DNA of 64,000 nt from Planotetraspora kaengkrachanensis (GCF_016862895.1 NZ_BONV01000043.1:1-64000), one strand, 5' to 3'. Shown: positions 1 through 8,810, numbered from the stretch's first letter. The notes: generated by a model from the letters alone, not told the origin. Numbers and translations: made by a program.

Positions 1-131
1 ACGCTGTCTGCTTCGGCAGGCATCAACGCCTCGGCCATGGACTTCACCATGGATCGCAACAGATCCGGATCCCCGGCCTCGATCTGCCTCGCCAGCCACG
101 CGCCAGGGTCCACACTGTCGTTCACGGCCAT
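1..131 (-). mobile_element. IS256-family (mutator-type) transposase, N-terminal part only, runs off window
   Basis: The minus strand carries an ATG at 131 preceded by a clear GAAGGAG ribosome binding site, then 43 codons that run off the window edge. The start MAVNDSVDP followed by DPDLLRSMVKSMAEALM and AEAD is the usual N-terminus of actinomycete IS256-family transposases, which move the element by a DDE cut-and-paste reaction. The catalytic DDE residues lie outside the window, so I cannot tell whether the gene is intact. It sits about 190 bp from a tRNA-Pro fragment, in an integration-prone spot. Family assignment rests on a short N-terminal match. Confidence 0.7.
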
Positions 132-318
132 CGCTTTCTTCTCCTTCGATCTTGATGTCGCAATCACGAAGGATCACGCGATGGCCGTCCTCATTTCACG
201 ACGCCACGCCTCTACCAGCGGAAACTCTCACACCACACCCGTGGACGCAACCTTGATCGTGGTCCCCAAGACGCCGAAAGGGCCGACCCGATCAATCGGA
301 TCAGCCCTCTGAGCTGCG
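132..318. other. Non-coding sequence upstream of the transposase
   Basis: This stretch should contain the end of the insertion sequence. I could not fix the terminal inverted repeat because only one end of the element is visible. No convincing gene is seen. Confidence 0.4.
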
Positions 319-360
319 TCGGGACGACAGGATTTGAACCTGCGACCACTTGACCCCCAG
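319..360 (-). tRNA. tRNA-Pro(GGG) 3' half, truncated remnant or attachment site
   Basis: On the minus strand the sequence matches the anticodon loop (CTGGGGG), variable region, T arm (GGTTCAAATCC) and acceptor 3' strand of an actinomycete tRNA-Pro(GGG), ending in discriminator A. The match stops at 360: the D arm and 5' acceptor strand are missing, so it cannot fold as a tRNA. A 3' half without its 5' half is typical of the att copy left when an element integrates into a tRNA gene. No encoded CCA is seen. Confidence 0.7.
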
Positions 361-536
361 GACGTGGGGTAGGCGTTCTTGCAGCTCAACGGCGTTCAGG
401 TAGCTATGAATGACGTTTGGTGACGTGCGGGTTGTTCGGCTGCGCGCATAGCGTGTGGTCCCCATGTGGTCCCCAGGGCCAGGCCCCAGGAAATGCGGAC
501 CATGAGGGAGCCGCAGCCCGGCTTGACGGCCCGCGG
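361..536. other. Non-coding flank between tRNA-Pro remnant and hydrolase
   Basis: No supported gene. The open frames here are shadows of the opposite-strand hydrolase. The sequence next to 360 does not continue the tRNA-Pro. Confidence 0.4.
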
Positions 537-1271
537 CTAGCGCAGATGCCGGGCGAAGAACCCGGCCGCGTCCTCCCCTGCGAACTGCGGGACGCCGGTG
601 TGCCCGCCCATGTTGGCGTGCAGCGTTTTCTCTTTGGAGCCGAAGGCGTCGAACAGGTCCAGGGCCGCCTGTCGGTCGTTCCCTTCGTCATCCCACTGCA
701 GCAGGACATGCAGCGGAATGGTGACCTGTCGGGCCTCCTCGAACATGGTGCGAGGCACGAAACTCCCGGCGAAGAAGCCGGCGGCCACGATGCGCGGCTC
801 GACCGCCGCAAGCCGGATGCCGATGGAGATCACTCCCCCCGAATACCCGACCGGGCCGCCGATCTCGGGCAGCGACAGGAGGGCGTCCAGGGCGGCCTGC
901 GATTCCGGGACCGCCTTGTCGACGAGCGGGAGGATGAGGGCGTCGATGATCTCGTCGCTGACCGGCTCGCCGGCCTCCATAGTCCGGCGCAGGTCGGCGC
1001 GGGCCTGCTCGGCGGCGGCCCAACGGGGCCGGTCACCGCTCCCGGGTAGCTCGATGGTGGCCGCAGCGAAGCCCTCCGCCGCAGAGTGCCGGGCCCGCGC
1101 CACTAGCCGGGGGTACATCTTGTGCAGTCCGAGCGGGGGGTGGCCGAGCAGGATCAGCGGGACCGGTGCGGATGCGGATACGGGCGTCCACAGGATGCCG
1201 GGGATCTCGCCGAGGGTGAATTGGCGTTCGAGGACGCCGTCATCGAGGCGCTGTTCAGAAGTGAATCGCAT
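537..1271 (-). CDS. Alpha/beta hydrolase, dienelactone-hydrolase-like
   Basis: The 244-residue protein has the layout of a small alpha/beta hydrolase. An oxyanion-side motif LLGHPPLG lies near residue 41, the nucleophile elbow GYSGG near residue 142 places the serine, an aspartate follows in LLQWDDEG, and the late histidine is probably in MGGHTG. The substrate cannot be told from sequence. It is probably cytosolic, since there is no signal peptide. It stands alone between a tRNA-Pro remnant and an integrase remnant, so it is likely cargo of an old integrated element. The minus-strand ATG at 1271 gives the full fold length. Confidence 0.75.
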   Translation of the reverse strand: MRFTSEQRLDDGVLERQFTLGEIPGILWTPVSASAPVPLILLGHPPLGLHKMYPRLVARARHSAAEGFAAATIELPGSGDRPRWAAAEQARADLRRTMEAGEPVSDEIIDALILPLVDKAVPESQAALDALLSLPEIGGPVGYSGGVISIGIRLAAVEPRIVAAGFFAGSFVPRTMFEEARQVTIPLHVLLQWDDEGNDRQAALDLFDAFGSKEKTLHANMGGHTGVPQFAGEDAAGFFARHLR

Positions 1272-1445
1272 GGTCGTGCCTTTCGGGAGTGCTCTTGAAC
1301 GGCGCTCCCGGACGACCTATCGCCCGACCGCGACCCCAGAGGGGAGCACCCATGTCGATACTGCGTTCACGGGTACCACCTCCTCGTTCTCTCGCACGGC
1401 CACCGGAAAGTTAGCAGCGGTCGCCATGGTCCGCCAACAGGTTTT

Positions 1446-1944
1446 TTGAGCGGGCATGGTTCCGCAGCTAAGCGCGGTGAGCAGACGGGGGAGCTCATCA
1501 CGGGGCGTCCCAAGTCGGATGCGTGCGCTCGGGTGGTCGCGCTTCCGGAGGTGATCATCGGTGATCTCGCCTGGCACCTTCAACGATTCAGCGAGCAGGC
1601 ACCTGATGGTCTGGTGTTCGTGGGGGGGGAAGGGTGCCCAACTTCGGCGCAGCAACTTCACGAAAGTCTGGGCGAAGGCACCGGCCAAGACAGGACTCCC
1701 GAAGATCCATATCCATGACCTTCGACACACAGGTAACACGCTCGCGGCGGCGACTGGCGCGACCCTTAAGGAGCTGATGACCCGCATGGGTCACTCCAGC
1801 ACGAAAGCGGCCACCGTCTATCTGCACGCCGCCAAGGACAGAGATCGTGCCATCGCTGACGCCATGGATGAGATCGTCAAGCAGGGACTCGGCGCGAAGG
1901 ACGACGACGATGATCCGCCACTCGTTGGAACAAAGATCAACTGA
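1446..1944 (+). pseudogene. Tyrosine recombinase (phage-type integrase), 5'-truncated and frameshifted
   Basis: Two overlapping frames together give the C-terminal catalytic half of a site-specific tyrosine integrase. The first frame carries the TGRPKSDACARVVALP segment. The second carries HDLRHTGNTLA, the MGHSS box and TVYLHA with the likely nucleophile tyrosine. The frame switches at a G-rich run near 1621-1632, which suggests an indel there. The N-terminal DNA-binding region is missing. The 3' end points at tRNA-Gly 93 bp away, the usual position of an integrase next to its attachment site. It is non-functional as read unless the G-run is a sequencing error; even then the N-terminus is absent. 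Confidence 0.8.
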
Positions 1945-1992
1945 TCTGGCACGAATCTGGCACGCGAGTGAGAAACAACCCCAACAAAGATC

Positions 1993-2031
1993 AAAGCCCG
2001 GGTCGGGAATCATCCTCTGACCTGGGCCTTT
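1993..2031 (-). terminator. Intrinsic terminator-like hairpin after tRNA-Gly and the integrase remnant
   Basis: A 12-bp imperfect stem (AAAGCCCGGGTC with GACCTGGGCCTTT, one bulge) is flanked by A and T runs, so it could act in both directions. It lies directly downstream of the tRNA-Gly 3' end. Confidence 0.6.
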
Positions 2032-2036
2032 GTGTG

Positions 2037-2110
2037 TGGAGCGGGTGACGGGAATCGAACCCGCGCTGTCAGCTTGGGAAGCTGATGTTCTGCCATTGAA
2101 CTACACCCGC
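2037..2110 (-). tRNA. tRNA-Gly(CCC)
   Basis: The minus strand reads a complete cloverleaf: acceptor GCGGGTG pairs with CACCCGC, the anticodon loop TTCCCAA gives anticodon CCC, the T loop is GGTTCGATTCC, the discriminator is T, and CCA is encoded. It matches bacterial tRNA-Gly(CCC). It is intact, although an integrase remnant lies just beyond its 3' end. Confidence 0.95.
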
Positions 2111-2288
2111 GTGAGGCCGACCGTGAACGGTGACCGCGTCCCTACTGTAGCGGAAACTCGGCGTGTTCCTGCAGTCCCGGAGCCAATGATCCGCGGGTGC
2201 CCGTGCGCGGATCCACTCCGGAGGCCGGTCGGGGGTGCGTGGCGGAACACGTCGTGGCGTGTGCGTCGGGGCCCACTAGCCTTGCACC

Positions 2289-2864
2289 GTGCTGCTTTCC
2301 GATCGTGACATCCGTACAGAGATCGAATCGGGACGGGTCAAGCTGGACCCCTACGACCCCGAGATGATCCAGCCGTCCAGTGTCGACGTGCGCCTGGACC
2401 GCTACTTCCGGGTCTTCGAGAACCACCGCTACCCGCACATCGATCCGGCTACGGAGCAGCCCGACCTCACGCGTGAGGTCGAGCCCCACGACGACGAGCC
2501 GTTCATCCTCCACCCCGGCGAGTTCGTCCTGGCGAGCACGTACGAAGTGATCAGCCTGCCCGACGACATCGCGTCACGGCTCGAGGGCAAGTCGAGCCTC
2601 GGCCGGCTGGGCCTGCTGACCCACTCGACGGCGGGCTTCATCGATCCCGGCTTCGATGGCCACGTCACGCTCGAGCTGTCCAACGTCGCCACCCTTCCGA
2701 TCAAACTGTGGCCCGGCATGAAGATCGGTCAGCTCTGCATGTTCCGGCTCAGCTCGCCCGCCGAGTTCCCCTACGGCTCCGACCGGTACGGCTCCCGCTA
2801 CCAGGGACAGCGTGGCCCGACGCCGAGCCGCTCGTACCTCAACTTCCACCGCACCCGGATTTGA
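2289..2864 (+). CDS. dcd: dCTP deaminase, probably the bifunctional dUMP-forming type
   Basis: Converts dCTP to dUTP, and in the bifunctional actinobacterial form on to dUMP, feeding thymidylate synthesis. The 191-residue length and the signature [10 protein letters not shown] (about 101-110) followed by [13 protein letters not shown] (112-124) and TLELSN are diagnostic. The C-terminal [13 protein letters not shown] segment closes over the nucleotide. The region is very close to the mycobacterial enzyme known to be both deaminase and dUTPase, hence the inferred dUMP-forming activity. Start is GTG at 2289. It stands as a single gene between tRNA-Gly and the phosphate uptake pair. Confidence 0.95.
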   Translation: MLLSDRDIRTEIESGRVKLDPYDPEMIQPSSVDVRLDRYFRVFENHRYPHIDPATEQPDLTREVEPHDDEPFILHPGEFVLASTYEVISLPDDIASRLEGKSSLGRLGLLTHSTAGFIDPGFDGHVTLELSNVATLPIKLWPGMKIGQLCMFRLSSPAEFPYGSDRYGSRYQGQRGPTPSRSYLNFHRTRI

Positions 2865-3021
2865 GCACGCCCGCCGGCCGGAGCGTGTCAACGGGGTACG
2901 AGGGGGCAACCACAAGGAGACGAGCGGGTTACAAGTAGGTGTGCGATACCTTAAGTTCGCATTTCCACTGGTAGGCCGTACTCTTCTCTGCGGACCATTC
3001 CCGCACTTCTGGAGAAACGAC

Positions 3022-3639
3022 GTGCGACTGCGTCTCACGCCCCGTGAGGACAGCTACTACGAGTTGTTCGCAGACTCCGCGAACAACCTCGTCACCGCGT
3101 CCCGTCTGCTGGTCGAGATCATCAGCGACGACTCGGACAGGGAGTCCCTGGCCGAGAAGATGCGCGCCTGCGAGCACGCGGGCGACGAGCGCACTCACGC
3201 GATCATGAATCGGCTGAATGAGAGTTTCATCACGCCGTTCGACCGTGAGGACATTTATCGCCTCGCATCGAACCTCGACGACGTGATGGACTTCATGGAG
3301 GCGGCCGCCGACCTGATCGTGCTTTATCAGATCGACCACCTGCCGAAGGAGGTCGTCCGCCAGGTCGAGGTCCTCGAGAGGGCCGCCGAGCTGACGGCGG
3401 ACGCCATGCCGAGGCTCCGTTCGATGCAGCACCTCAACGAGTACTGGATCGAGATCAACCGCCTGGAGAACCAGGCCGACCAGATCTATCGCCGGTTGCT
3501 CGCGAAGCTGTTCAGCGGGGAGTTCGACACCCTCACCGTCATGAAGATGCGTGAGGTGATCGAGCAGCTGGAGGCTGCCGCCGACGCCTTCGAGCACGTG
3601 GCGAACACGATCGAGTCGATCGCGGTCAAGGAAAGCTAA
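3022..3639 (+). CDS. DUF47/PhoU-like accessory protein of the Pit transporter
   Basis: A 205-residue, all-helical, charged protein of the DUF47 (PhoU-like) family, encoded directly upstream of a low-affinity phosphate transporter. Such proteins are thought to regulate or assist Pit permeases in the cytoplasm. Acidic metal-binding-type helices recur (YYELFADSANN, NLDDVMDFMEAA, EVIEQLEAAADAFEHV). I chose GTG at 3022 because GGAG lies eight bases upstream and homologues begin at this RLRLTPREDSYY point; the open frame extends further upstream without coding signal. Its TAA is followed at once by the pit start codon, so the two are co-translated. Confidence 0.9.
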   Translation: MRLRLTPREDSYYELFADSANNLVTASRLLVEIISDDSDRESLAEKMRACEHAGDERTHAIMNRLNESFITPFDREDIYRLASNLDDVMDFMEAAADLIVLYQIDHLPKEVVRQVEVLERAAELTADAMPRLRSMQHLNEYWIEINRLENQADQIYRRLLAKLFSGEFDTLTVMKMREVIEQLEAAADAFEHVANTIESIAVKES

Positions 3640-4638
3640 GTGGATCTCGCCATTGTCATCGGCGTCATCGTCATCGCGTTGGCGTTCGACTACACCAACG
3701 GCTTCCACGATGCCGCCAACGCGATCGCGACCTCGGTCTCGACGCGGGCGCTGACACCTCGTACGGCGCTGCTCATGGCCGCGGTCATGAACTTCATCGG
3801 CGCCCATCTCGGGTTGTCGGTGGCTCAGACGGTCGGCAGCGGGATCATCGACGCGCCTCAGGGGCGGCACGGCCTGGTCGTCGTGGGCGGTGCGCTGGTC
3901 GGCGCCATCGTCTGGAACCTGATCACGTGGTACTTCGGGCTGCCCTCCTCCAGCAGCCACGCCCTGATCGGCGGGCTGGTGGGCTCCGCGTTGGCCGCGA
4001 GCGTGTCGGTGCACTGGAAGGGCGTGCTCGACAAGGTCGTCATCCCGATGGTCCTGTCCCCGGTGGTCGGCTTCCTCCTCGGCGGGATCATCATGATCGC
4101 CATCCTGTGGATCTTCCGCAGGTCGAATCCGCACAAGACCAGCCGCGGGTTCCGGTACGCCCAGACGGTCTCGGCGGCGGCGATGGCCCTCGGGCACGGC
4201 CTGCAGGACGCGCAGAAGACCATGGGCGTGATCTTCCTCGCCCTGGTCGTCGGAGGATACGTCTCGCCGACGACCGGCATCCCCGAATGGGTCATCACCG
4301 CGTCGGCGGCGGCGATCTCGCTGGGCACCTACGCCGGAGGCTGGCGCATCATGCGCACTCTCGGCCGCCGCATCATCCACCTGGACCCGCCGCGGGGCTT
4401 CGCGGCCGAGTCCGCCGCGGCGACCGTCCTCTACACCGCGGCGATCGCGTACGGCGCGCCGATCTCGACCACGCACACGATCACCACGGCGATCATGGGG
4501 GTGGGAGCCACCCGGCGCCTGTCGGCGGTGCGGTGGGGCGTCGCCGGAAGCATCGTCACCGCGTGGGTCCTCACGATTCCGGCGGCCGCCCTGGTCGCCG
4601 CGATCTCCTACTTCATCCTCAACCTGATCATCGGGTAG
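3640..4638 (+). CDS. pit: Inorganic phosphate transporter, PiT family
   Basis: A polytopic membrane symporter for inorganic phosphate, 332 residues, the short bacterial version of the family. The two PiT signatures are visible: GFHDAANAIATSVSTRAL near the N-terminus and GAPISTTHTITTAIMGVG near residue 270, plus the internal repeat GLPSSSSHALIGGLVG. About ten hydrophobic segments are evident. Start is GTG at 3640, immediately after the stop of the DUF47 gene, forming a two-gene operon. A secreted 5'-nucleotidase and PhoU/SenX3/RegX3 genes elsewhere in the window belong to the same phosphate economy. Confidence 0.95.
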   Translation: MDLAIVIGVIVIALAFDYTNGFHDAANAIATSVSTRALTPRTALLMAAVMNFIGAHLGLSVAQTVGSGIIDAPQGRHGLVVVGGALVGAIVWNLITWYFGLPSSSSHALIGGLVGSALAASVSVHWKGVLDKVVIPMVLSPVVGFLLGGIIMIAILWIFRRSNPHKTSRGFRYAQTVSAAAMALGHGLQDAQKTMGVIFLALVVGGYVSPTTGIPEWVITASAAAISLGTYAGGWRIMRTLGRRIIHLDPPRGFAAESAAATVLYTAAIAYGAPISTTHTITTAIMGVGATRRLSAVRWGVAGSIVTAWVLTIPAAALVAAISYFILNLIIG

Positions 4639-5550
4639 TCACCGGCTGTACATCACGTCGGTCTTCCACCTGCCGAACCCCAGCGACTCGTACAGCCTGA
4701 CCGCCGCGCGGTTCTCCTCGTCCACGTAGAGCATCACCTGGGGCAGGCCCAGCGAGCGCAGATGAGCGAGGCCCGCGAGCGTCAGTGCGCGGCCCAGGCC
4801 CGTCCCCTGCTCCGCGGGGTCCACCCCCACCACGTACACCTCGCCGACGGGCTCGCCGTCCTCGCCGTCGCGGTGGACCTTCGTCCAGTGGAAGCCGGCC
4901 GGCGTGCCGTCCGGCCGTACGGCGAGGAAGAACCCCGCGGGGTCGAACCAGGGCTCCCGCTCCCTCTGTTCGATGTCGTCGACCGTCCACGCGCCCTGCT
5001 CGGGGTGCGTGGCGAAGGCGAGCGCGTTGAGCGCCACCCAGGCGTGCTCGTCCTTGCCCGTCTCGAACGTGCGCAGCCGTACGCCTGACGGCATGACCGG
5101 GTCGGGTGTCGGCGTGTCCAGCGGCCGGCGCATCTGCCACAACGACCGGCTGCGGTTCAGACCCGCCGACGCGGCCAAGCGGGCCGCGGCGGGGTGGTCG
5201 CCGTGCGCCCACAGCCGGACCCGGCCGCCACTCTCCTCGAGCACCGCGTCGAGCAGACGCCGTCCCAGGCCGCGGCCGCGGAACGCCGGGTGGACGACCA
5301 GTTCGCCGCTCGGCCCGTCGTCCGGGTGCTCGGGGTCGGCCGGGTCCAGGTGTGCGAAGCCGGCGAGGTCCGCACCCTCATGGACCAGTACGGCTCTCGC
5401 CCCCGGCGCGCCCCCGTTGCGCAGGTGCAACGTCGCCTGCTCGTTGAGCGGGCGGACGCCGTCCGTCTCCGCCGCCGCCTCCGCGAGGGACAGCACGGCC
5501 GCAACCGTCTCTTCATCAAGTCGTTCCATGACATCCACGCGCACGCTCAT
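4639..5550 (-). CDS. mshD: Mycothiol synthase (acetyl-CoA:Cys-GlcN-Ins acetyltransferase)
   Basis: Catalyses the last step of mycothiol synthesis, acetylating the cysteinyl amine of Cys-GlcN-Ins. The 303-residue protein consists of two tandem GNAT domains. The N-terminal one has the acetyl-CoA loop HPAFRGRGLGRRLLDAV and the C-terminal one DPAEQGTGLGRALTLAGL, ending in the typical ENRAAVRLYESLGF helix. Start at ATG 5550 (MSVRVDVMERL) is preferred; a further in-frame start at 5625 would add an unlikely basic leader. The gene converges on pit with almost no spacer. mshA, the first enzyme of the pathway, is at 36.0 kb. Confidence 0.93.
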   Translation of the reverse strand: MSVRVDVMERLDEETVAAVLSLAEAAAETDGVRPLNEQATLHLRNGGAPGARAVLVHEGADLAGFAHLDPADPEHPDDGPSGELVVHPAFRGRGLGRRLLDAVLEESGGRVRLWAHGDHPAAARLAASAGLNRSRSLWQMRRPLDTPTPDPVMPSGVRLRTFETGKDEHAWVALNALAFATHPEQGAWTVDDIEQREREPWFDPAGFFLAVRPDGTPAGFHWTKVHRDGEDGEPVGEVYVVGVDPAEQGTGLGRALTLAGLAHLRSLGLPQVMLYVDEENRAAVRLYESLGFGRWKTDVMYSR

Positions 5551-5592
5551 GCCTTGAACGTTAAGTGACCTCTGTGACCTCGGCACGCGCGG

Positions 5593-5614
5593 GTTCTGGC
5601 AAAGTTCGCCATCT
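5593..5614 (+). promoter_or_regulatory. Possible PHO box upstream of the 5'-nucleotidase gene
   Basis: Two 11-bp-spaced units, GTTCTGGCAAA and GTTCGCCATCT, resemble the direct-repeat units (GTTCACC plus four bases) bound by the actinomycete phosphate response regulator. The second unit matches 6 of 7 core bases and the first only 4 of 7. It lies about 70 bp before the start codon of a phosphate-scavenging enzyme. Prediction only. Confidence 0.35.
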
Positions 5615-5680
5615 CGGGGCCCCATGAATCGTTACCTTCGGGCCATTTGATGCTTAGATCACGCCTTTACTGTCGGGGCC

Positions 5681-7429
5681 ATGACCCCTGCATCTCTCAC
5701 GCGTCTGGCCCTCGTAGGAGCCGCCTCGGTGAGCCTCATCGGGCTCGCCGTCGGTCCGGCCAGCGCGACCTCATCCCACCACCCGTCGGGCCATCAGTCG
5801 CACCAGCAGCCGTCGCACCATCACCCCGAGCCCAAGACGGTTCCCGTGCGGCTGCTGTCCATCAACGACTTCCACGGCAACCTTGAGGCCCCGACGGGGT
5901 CGAGCGGACGCATCACCGACGAGACCGGAACCCAGGTCGACGCGGGCGGCGCCGCCTACCTCGCCACGCACCTCAAGCAGATGCGCAACAAGAACAGCGT
6001 GGTGGTCGCCGCGGGCGACCTGATCGGCGCCTCGCCGCTGATCTCCGCCGCCTATCACGACGAGCCGACGGTCGCCCTGCTGGACAAGCTCGGCCTCGCG
6101 ACCTCGGCGGTGGGCAACCACGAGTTCGACGAGGGCATCGACGAGCTCAACCGCATCATGAAGGGCGGCTGCCACCCGGTCGACGGCTGCTCGCCCGCGG
6201 GCACGTGGAAGGGCTCCTCCTTCGACTACCTCGCGGCGAACGTCCTCAAGGAGAAGAACGACGACTACGCGCTCGCGCCGTACTACGTCAAGAAGATCAA
6301 CGGCGTGAAGGTCGGCTTCATCGGGCTCGTCACCCAGACGACCCCGACCATCGTGACGGCGGCCGGCATCAAGGGCCTGAAGTTCACCGAGGAGGTCGCC
6401 GCGGCCAACAAGGTGTCGAGGCTTCTCGCCCGTCAGGGCGTGAAGGCCCAGGTCGTCCTCATGCACGAGGGTGACCAGGTCGCTCCCAACCAGAGCCCGG
6501 ACGCCTGCCCCAACACCCCCGGAGCCGGCACCCGGATCGCCCAGGGACTCGACGCGCAGGTCGACCTGGTCATCAGCGGCCACTCGCACCAGGCCTACAT
6601 CTGCAAGACCAAGGACCCGGCCGGGCGTGACCGCTACTTCACCCAGGGCTCGTCCTTCGGCCGCGTCATCACCCAGATCGACTTCCAGGTCGACAAGAAG
6701 ACCGACGACATCGTGCGTTCGTCCGTCGTCGCGGACAACCACGTGGTGACCCGCACGGTCACGCCGGACCCCGAGATCACCGCTTTCGTGCAGACCTGGA
6801 AGGACCGGGTCTCGGTCGTCGCCAACAAGCCGATCGGCTCCATCACCGCCGACATCGGCCGCGGCTCGACCAACGGCGGGGAGTCCGCGCTCGGCGACCT
6901 CATCGCCGACGCCCAGCTCGAGGCGACGAAGGAAGGCGGCAACGCCGAGATCGCGCTGATGAACCCGGGCGGCGTGCGCGCCGACCTGACCTTCGCCCAG
7001 AGCGGGTCCGAGGGCAACGGCGTCGTGACGTACGGCGAGGCCTTCACGGTGCAGCCGTTCAACAACCTCATGCAGGCCGTCACGCTCACCGGCGCCCAGC
7101 TGGACGCGCTGCTCGAGCAGCAGTGGACCGCCGCGGCGACCCGGGTGCTGCAGCCGTCGGCCACGCTGACCTACACCGCCGACCTGACGCAGGCGTTCGG
7201 CTCCCGCGTCTCCGGCATCAAGGTCAACGGCGTGCCCGTGACCGACACCCAGCAGATCCGGGTGGCGGCGAACAACTTCCTGGTCGGCGGGGGTGACGGC
7301 TTCTCGGTCTTCACCCAGGGCACCGACCTGTGGAGCGGCCCGCTGGACATCGACGCGCTGGTCACCTACATGGGCGCCCACTCGCCGATCGCTCCTCCGG
7401 TGACCAACCGCCTCACCGTCATCCAGTGA
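5681..7429 (+). CDS. Secreted 5'-nucleotidase / 2',3'-cyclic phosphodiesterase (UshA/YfkN-like)
   Basis: An extracellular nucleotidase that releases phosphate and nucleosides from nucleotides. A signal peptide covers about residues 1-29 (hydrophobic core then GPASA), followed by a His-rich linker. The N-terminal metallophosphatase domain shows NDFHGNLE (62-69), GDLIGASPL (112-120), GNHEFD (145-150) and SGHSHQAY. The C-terminal substrate-binding domain shows NPGGVRADL and the FNN and GGDGFS nucleotide-stacking segments. Length, 582 residues, is usual. ATG at 5681 is the only start that yields the signal peptide. It is a single gene ending in two stacked terminators, and phosphate control is plausible. 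Confidence 0.93.
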   Translation: MTPASLTRLALVGAASVSLIGLAVGPASATSSHHPSGHQSHQQPSHHHPEPKTVPVRLLSINDFHGNLEAPTGSSGRITDETGTQVDAGGAAYLATHLKQMRNKNSVVVAAGDLIGASPLISAAYHDEPTVALLDKLGLATSAVGNHEFDEGIDELNRIMKGGCHPVDGCSPAGTWKGSSFDYLAANVLKEKNDDYALAPYYVKKINGVKVGFIGLVTQTTPTIVTAAGIKGLKFTEEVAAANKVSRLLARQGVKAQVVLMHEGDQVAPNQSPDACPNTPGAGTRIAQGLDAQVDLVISGHSHQAYICKTKDPAGRDRYFTQGSSFGRVITQIDFQVDKKTDDIVRSSVVADNHVVTRTVTPDPEITAFVQTWKDRVSVVANKPIGSITADIGRGSTNGGESALGDLIADAQLEATKEGGNAEIALMNPGGVRADLTFAQSGSEGNGVVTYGEAFTVQPFNNLMQAVTLTGAQLDALLEQQWTAAATRVLQPSATLTYTADLTQAFGSRVSGIKVNGVPVTDTQQIRVAANNFLVGGGDGFSVFTQGTDLWSGPLDIDALVTYMGAHSPIAPPVTNRLTVIQ

Positions 7430-7445
7430 CGCCCGCGACGGGCCG

Positions 7446-7522
7446 GCCCCCGAGATCGGGGGCGGGTCCGTAGCGGACCCGACACATGAAACAGGCCCGC
7501 CCCGGACTCCCCGGGGCGGGCC
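7446..7522. terminator. Two tandem GC-rich terminator hairpins between convergent genes
   Basis: Hairpin one (7446-7463) is GCCCCCGA/TCGGGGGC with a two-base loop. Hairpin two (7494-7522) has a 12-bp stem GGCCCGCCCCGG/CCGGGGCGGGCC. They separate the convergent 5'-nucleotidase and glnR genes and probably serve both directions. No strong T tract, as is common in high-GC genomes. Confidence 0.7.
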
Positions 7523-7563
7523 CGCCCGTCTCCGTCCCCCGACGCCGTCAGGGCGCGGTACGG

Positions 7564-8277
7564 CTACCGCCTGGCGGGCTCGGAGTCCTCGACCTGCTCG
7601 CCGCCGCGGTCGGGAACGAACCGGTAGCCGACGTTGCGGACGGTGCCGATGAGGGACTCGTGCTCCGCGCCGAGCTTCGCCCTCAGCCGCCGGACGTGGA
7701 CGTCGACGGTGCGGGTGCCCCCGAAGTAGTCGTAACCCCAGACCTCCTGGAGCAACTGGGCCCGGGTGAAGACCCGGCCGGGGTGCTGCGCGAGGTACTT
7801 CAGCAGCTCGAACTCCTTGAACGTCAGGTCGAGCGCGCGGCCGCGCAGCCGCGCCGTGTAGGTCGCCTCGTCGATCGACAGCTCGCCGCTGCGGATCTCG
7901 TCGGGCACCTCCTCGGCCGAGGCGAGCGACCGCCGGCCGACGGCCATGCGGAGCCGGGCCTCGACCTCTGCGGGGCCGGCCGTGTCGAGGAGCACGTCGT
8001 CGAGCCCCCACTCGGCCGTCATCGCGGCCAGGCCGCCCTCCGTGACGATCACCATGAGCGGGCAGTCGATCCCGGTGGTCCGCAGCAGCCGGCACAGGCT
8101 CTTGGCCTGGACCAGCTCGCGGCGCGCGTCGACCAGGACCGCGTCGGCGGGTGCGGTGTCGATCAGCGCGGACGCCTCCGCGGGCGCCACCCGCACCGAG
8201 TGGAGGAGCAGCCCGAGCGCCGGGAGAACCTCCGCGGAGGGCTCCAAAGCATTGGTCAGCAGGAGCAGGTTGCTCAC
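7564..8277 (-). CDS. glnR: GlnR, global nitrogen response regulator (OmpR family)
   Basis: The DNA-binding master regulator of nitrogen assimilation in actinomycetes. The 237-residue protein has an N-terminal receiver-like domain starting [10 protein letters not shown], with a conserved aspartate near residue 50 (VLVDARR) but without the full phosphorylation pocket, as known for this orphan, kinase-less family. The winged-helix C-terminus ([38 protein letters not shown]) is almost identical to streptomycete GlnR. Start is GTG at 8277, supported by a GAGGAGG site eight bases upstream; longer in-frame starts lack one. Divergent from the MoaD-like gene, as in relatives. Confidence 0.95.
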   Translation of the reverse strand: MSNLLLLTNALEPSAEVLPALGLLLHSVRVAPAEASALIDTAPADAVLVDARRELVQAKSLCRLLRTTGIDCPLMVIVTEGGLAAMTAEWGLDDVLLDTAGPAEVEARLRMAVGRRSLASAEEVPDEIRSGELSIDEATYTARLRGRALDLTFKEFELLKYLAQHPGRVFTRAQLLQEVWGYDYFGGTRTVDVHVRRLRAKLGAEHESLIGTVRNVGYRFVPDRGGEQVEDSEPARR

Positions 8278-8520
8278 TTTCCGCCTCCTCGCCACCTCGA
8301 TCGGCTTGTCCGCTGCTTCGGATGAAACCTGCGCCAGCCGTACAAACACGGAAGGACCCGGGGGCCACGCTGCCCAGGTCCATAATCCGTAGGCTAGCTC
8401 ACAGCACATTGAGGTCCAATGTGGGTCCATTGTGTGAACACCATGTCACGTGGTTTACCACCGTAACCTGGTGCTCACATTCGGTGGTCACCCGCGTGGC
8501 GGAAGGGGGCTGGGAAGCCG
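8278..8520. promoter_or_regulatory. Divergent promoter region of glnR and the MoaD-like gene
   Basis: An intergenic region of 243 bp between divergent genes. Several short inverted segments occur around 8400-8490 (for example CATTG repeats and CACCATGTCACGTGG), but I could not assign a GlnR operator with confidence. Confidence 0.35.
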
Positions 8521-8769
8521 ATGGCGACCGGGACGGTCCGCTACTGGGCGGCGGCCAAGGCGGCGGCCGGAGTCGCGGAGGAGCCGTTCGACGCGGAGAC
8601 TCTGCAGGATCTGCTCGCCGCGATCGGAGGCAGGCCGGAACTGGAACGGGTGTTGCGGCGCTCGTCCTTCTTGATCGACGGTCATCCGGCCGGCACCCGC
8701 GATCCGAGCGTCGTGCTCCTCCCTGAAGGGGCGGTTGTCGAGGTTTTACCGCCTTTTGCCGGGGGATGA
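8521..8769 (+). CDS. MoaD/ThiS-family sulfur carrier protein
   Basis: An 82-residue ubiquitin-fold protein ending in Gly-Gly (PPFAGG), the C-terminus that is adenylated and thiocarboxylated so the carrier can donate sulfur, for example to molybdopterin synthase or another biosynthetic enzyme. The pattern VRYWAAAKAAAG near the N-terminus and LLPEGAVVEVLPPFAGG at the end fits the MoaD-like subgroup. No moaE, thiG or other partner is adjacent, so the acceptor pathway is unknown. It lies upstream of the LmeA-like gene in the same direction, 41 bp apart. Confidence 0.85.
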   Translation: MATGTVRYWAAAKAAAGVAEEPFDAETLQDLLAAIGGRPELERVLRRSSFLIDGHPAGTRDPSVVLLPEGAVVEVLPPFAGG

Positions 8770-8810
8770 GGCGCTAGTCTCGACGGCAGCCGAGCCCTCC
8801 GAGGAGCCGA

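Noticed and set aside
1317-1787. A 156-residue minus-strand frame
   Set aside because: It is antisense to the integrase remnant and lacks domain signs.
2929-4476. A 515-residue minus-strand frame opposite the Pit genes
   Set aside because: Shadow of the DUF47 and pit genes, with low-complexity Arg/Asp composition.
5771-8383. An 870-residue minus-strand open frame opposite the nucleotidase and glnR
   Set aside because: It is rich in Arg/Ala/Gly/Val with no domain, spans two real genes and follows GC-skewed codon shadows.
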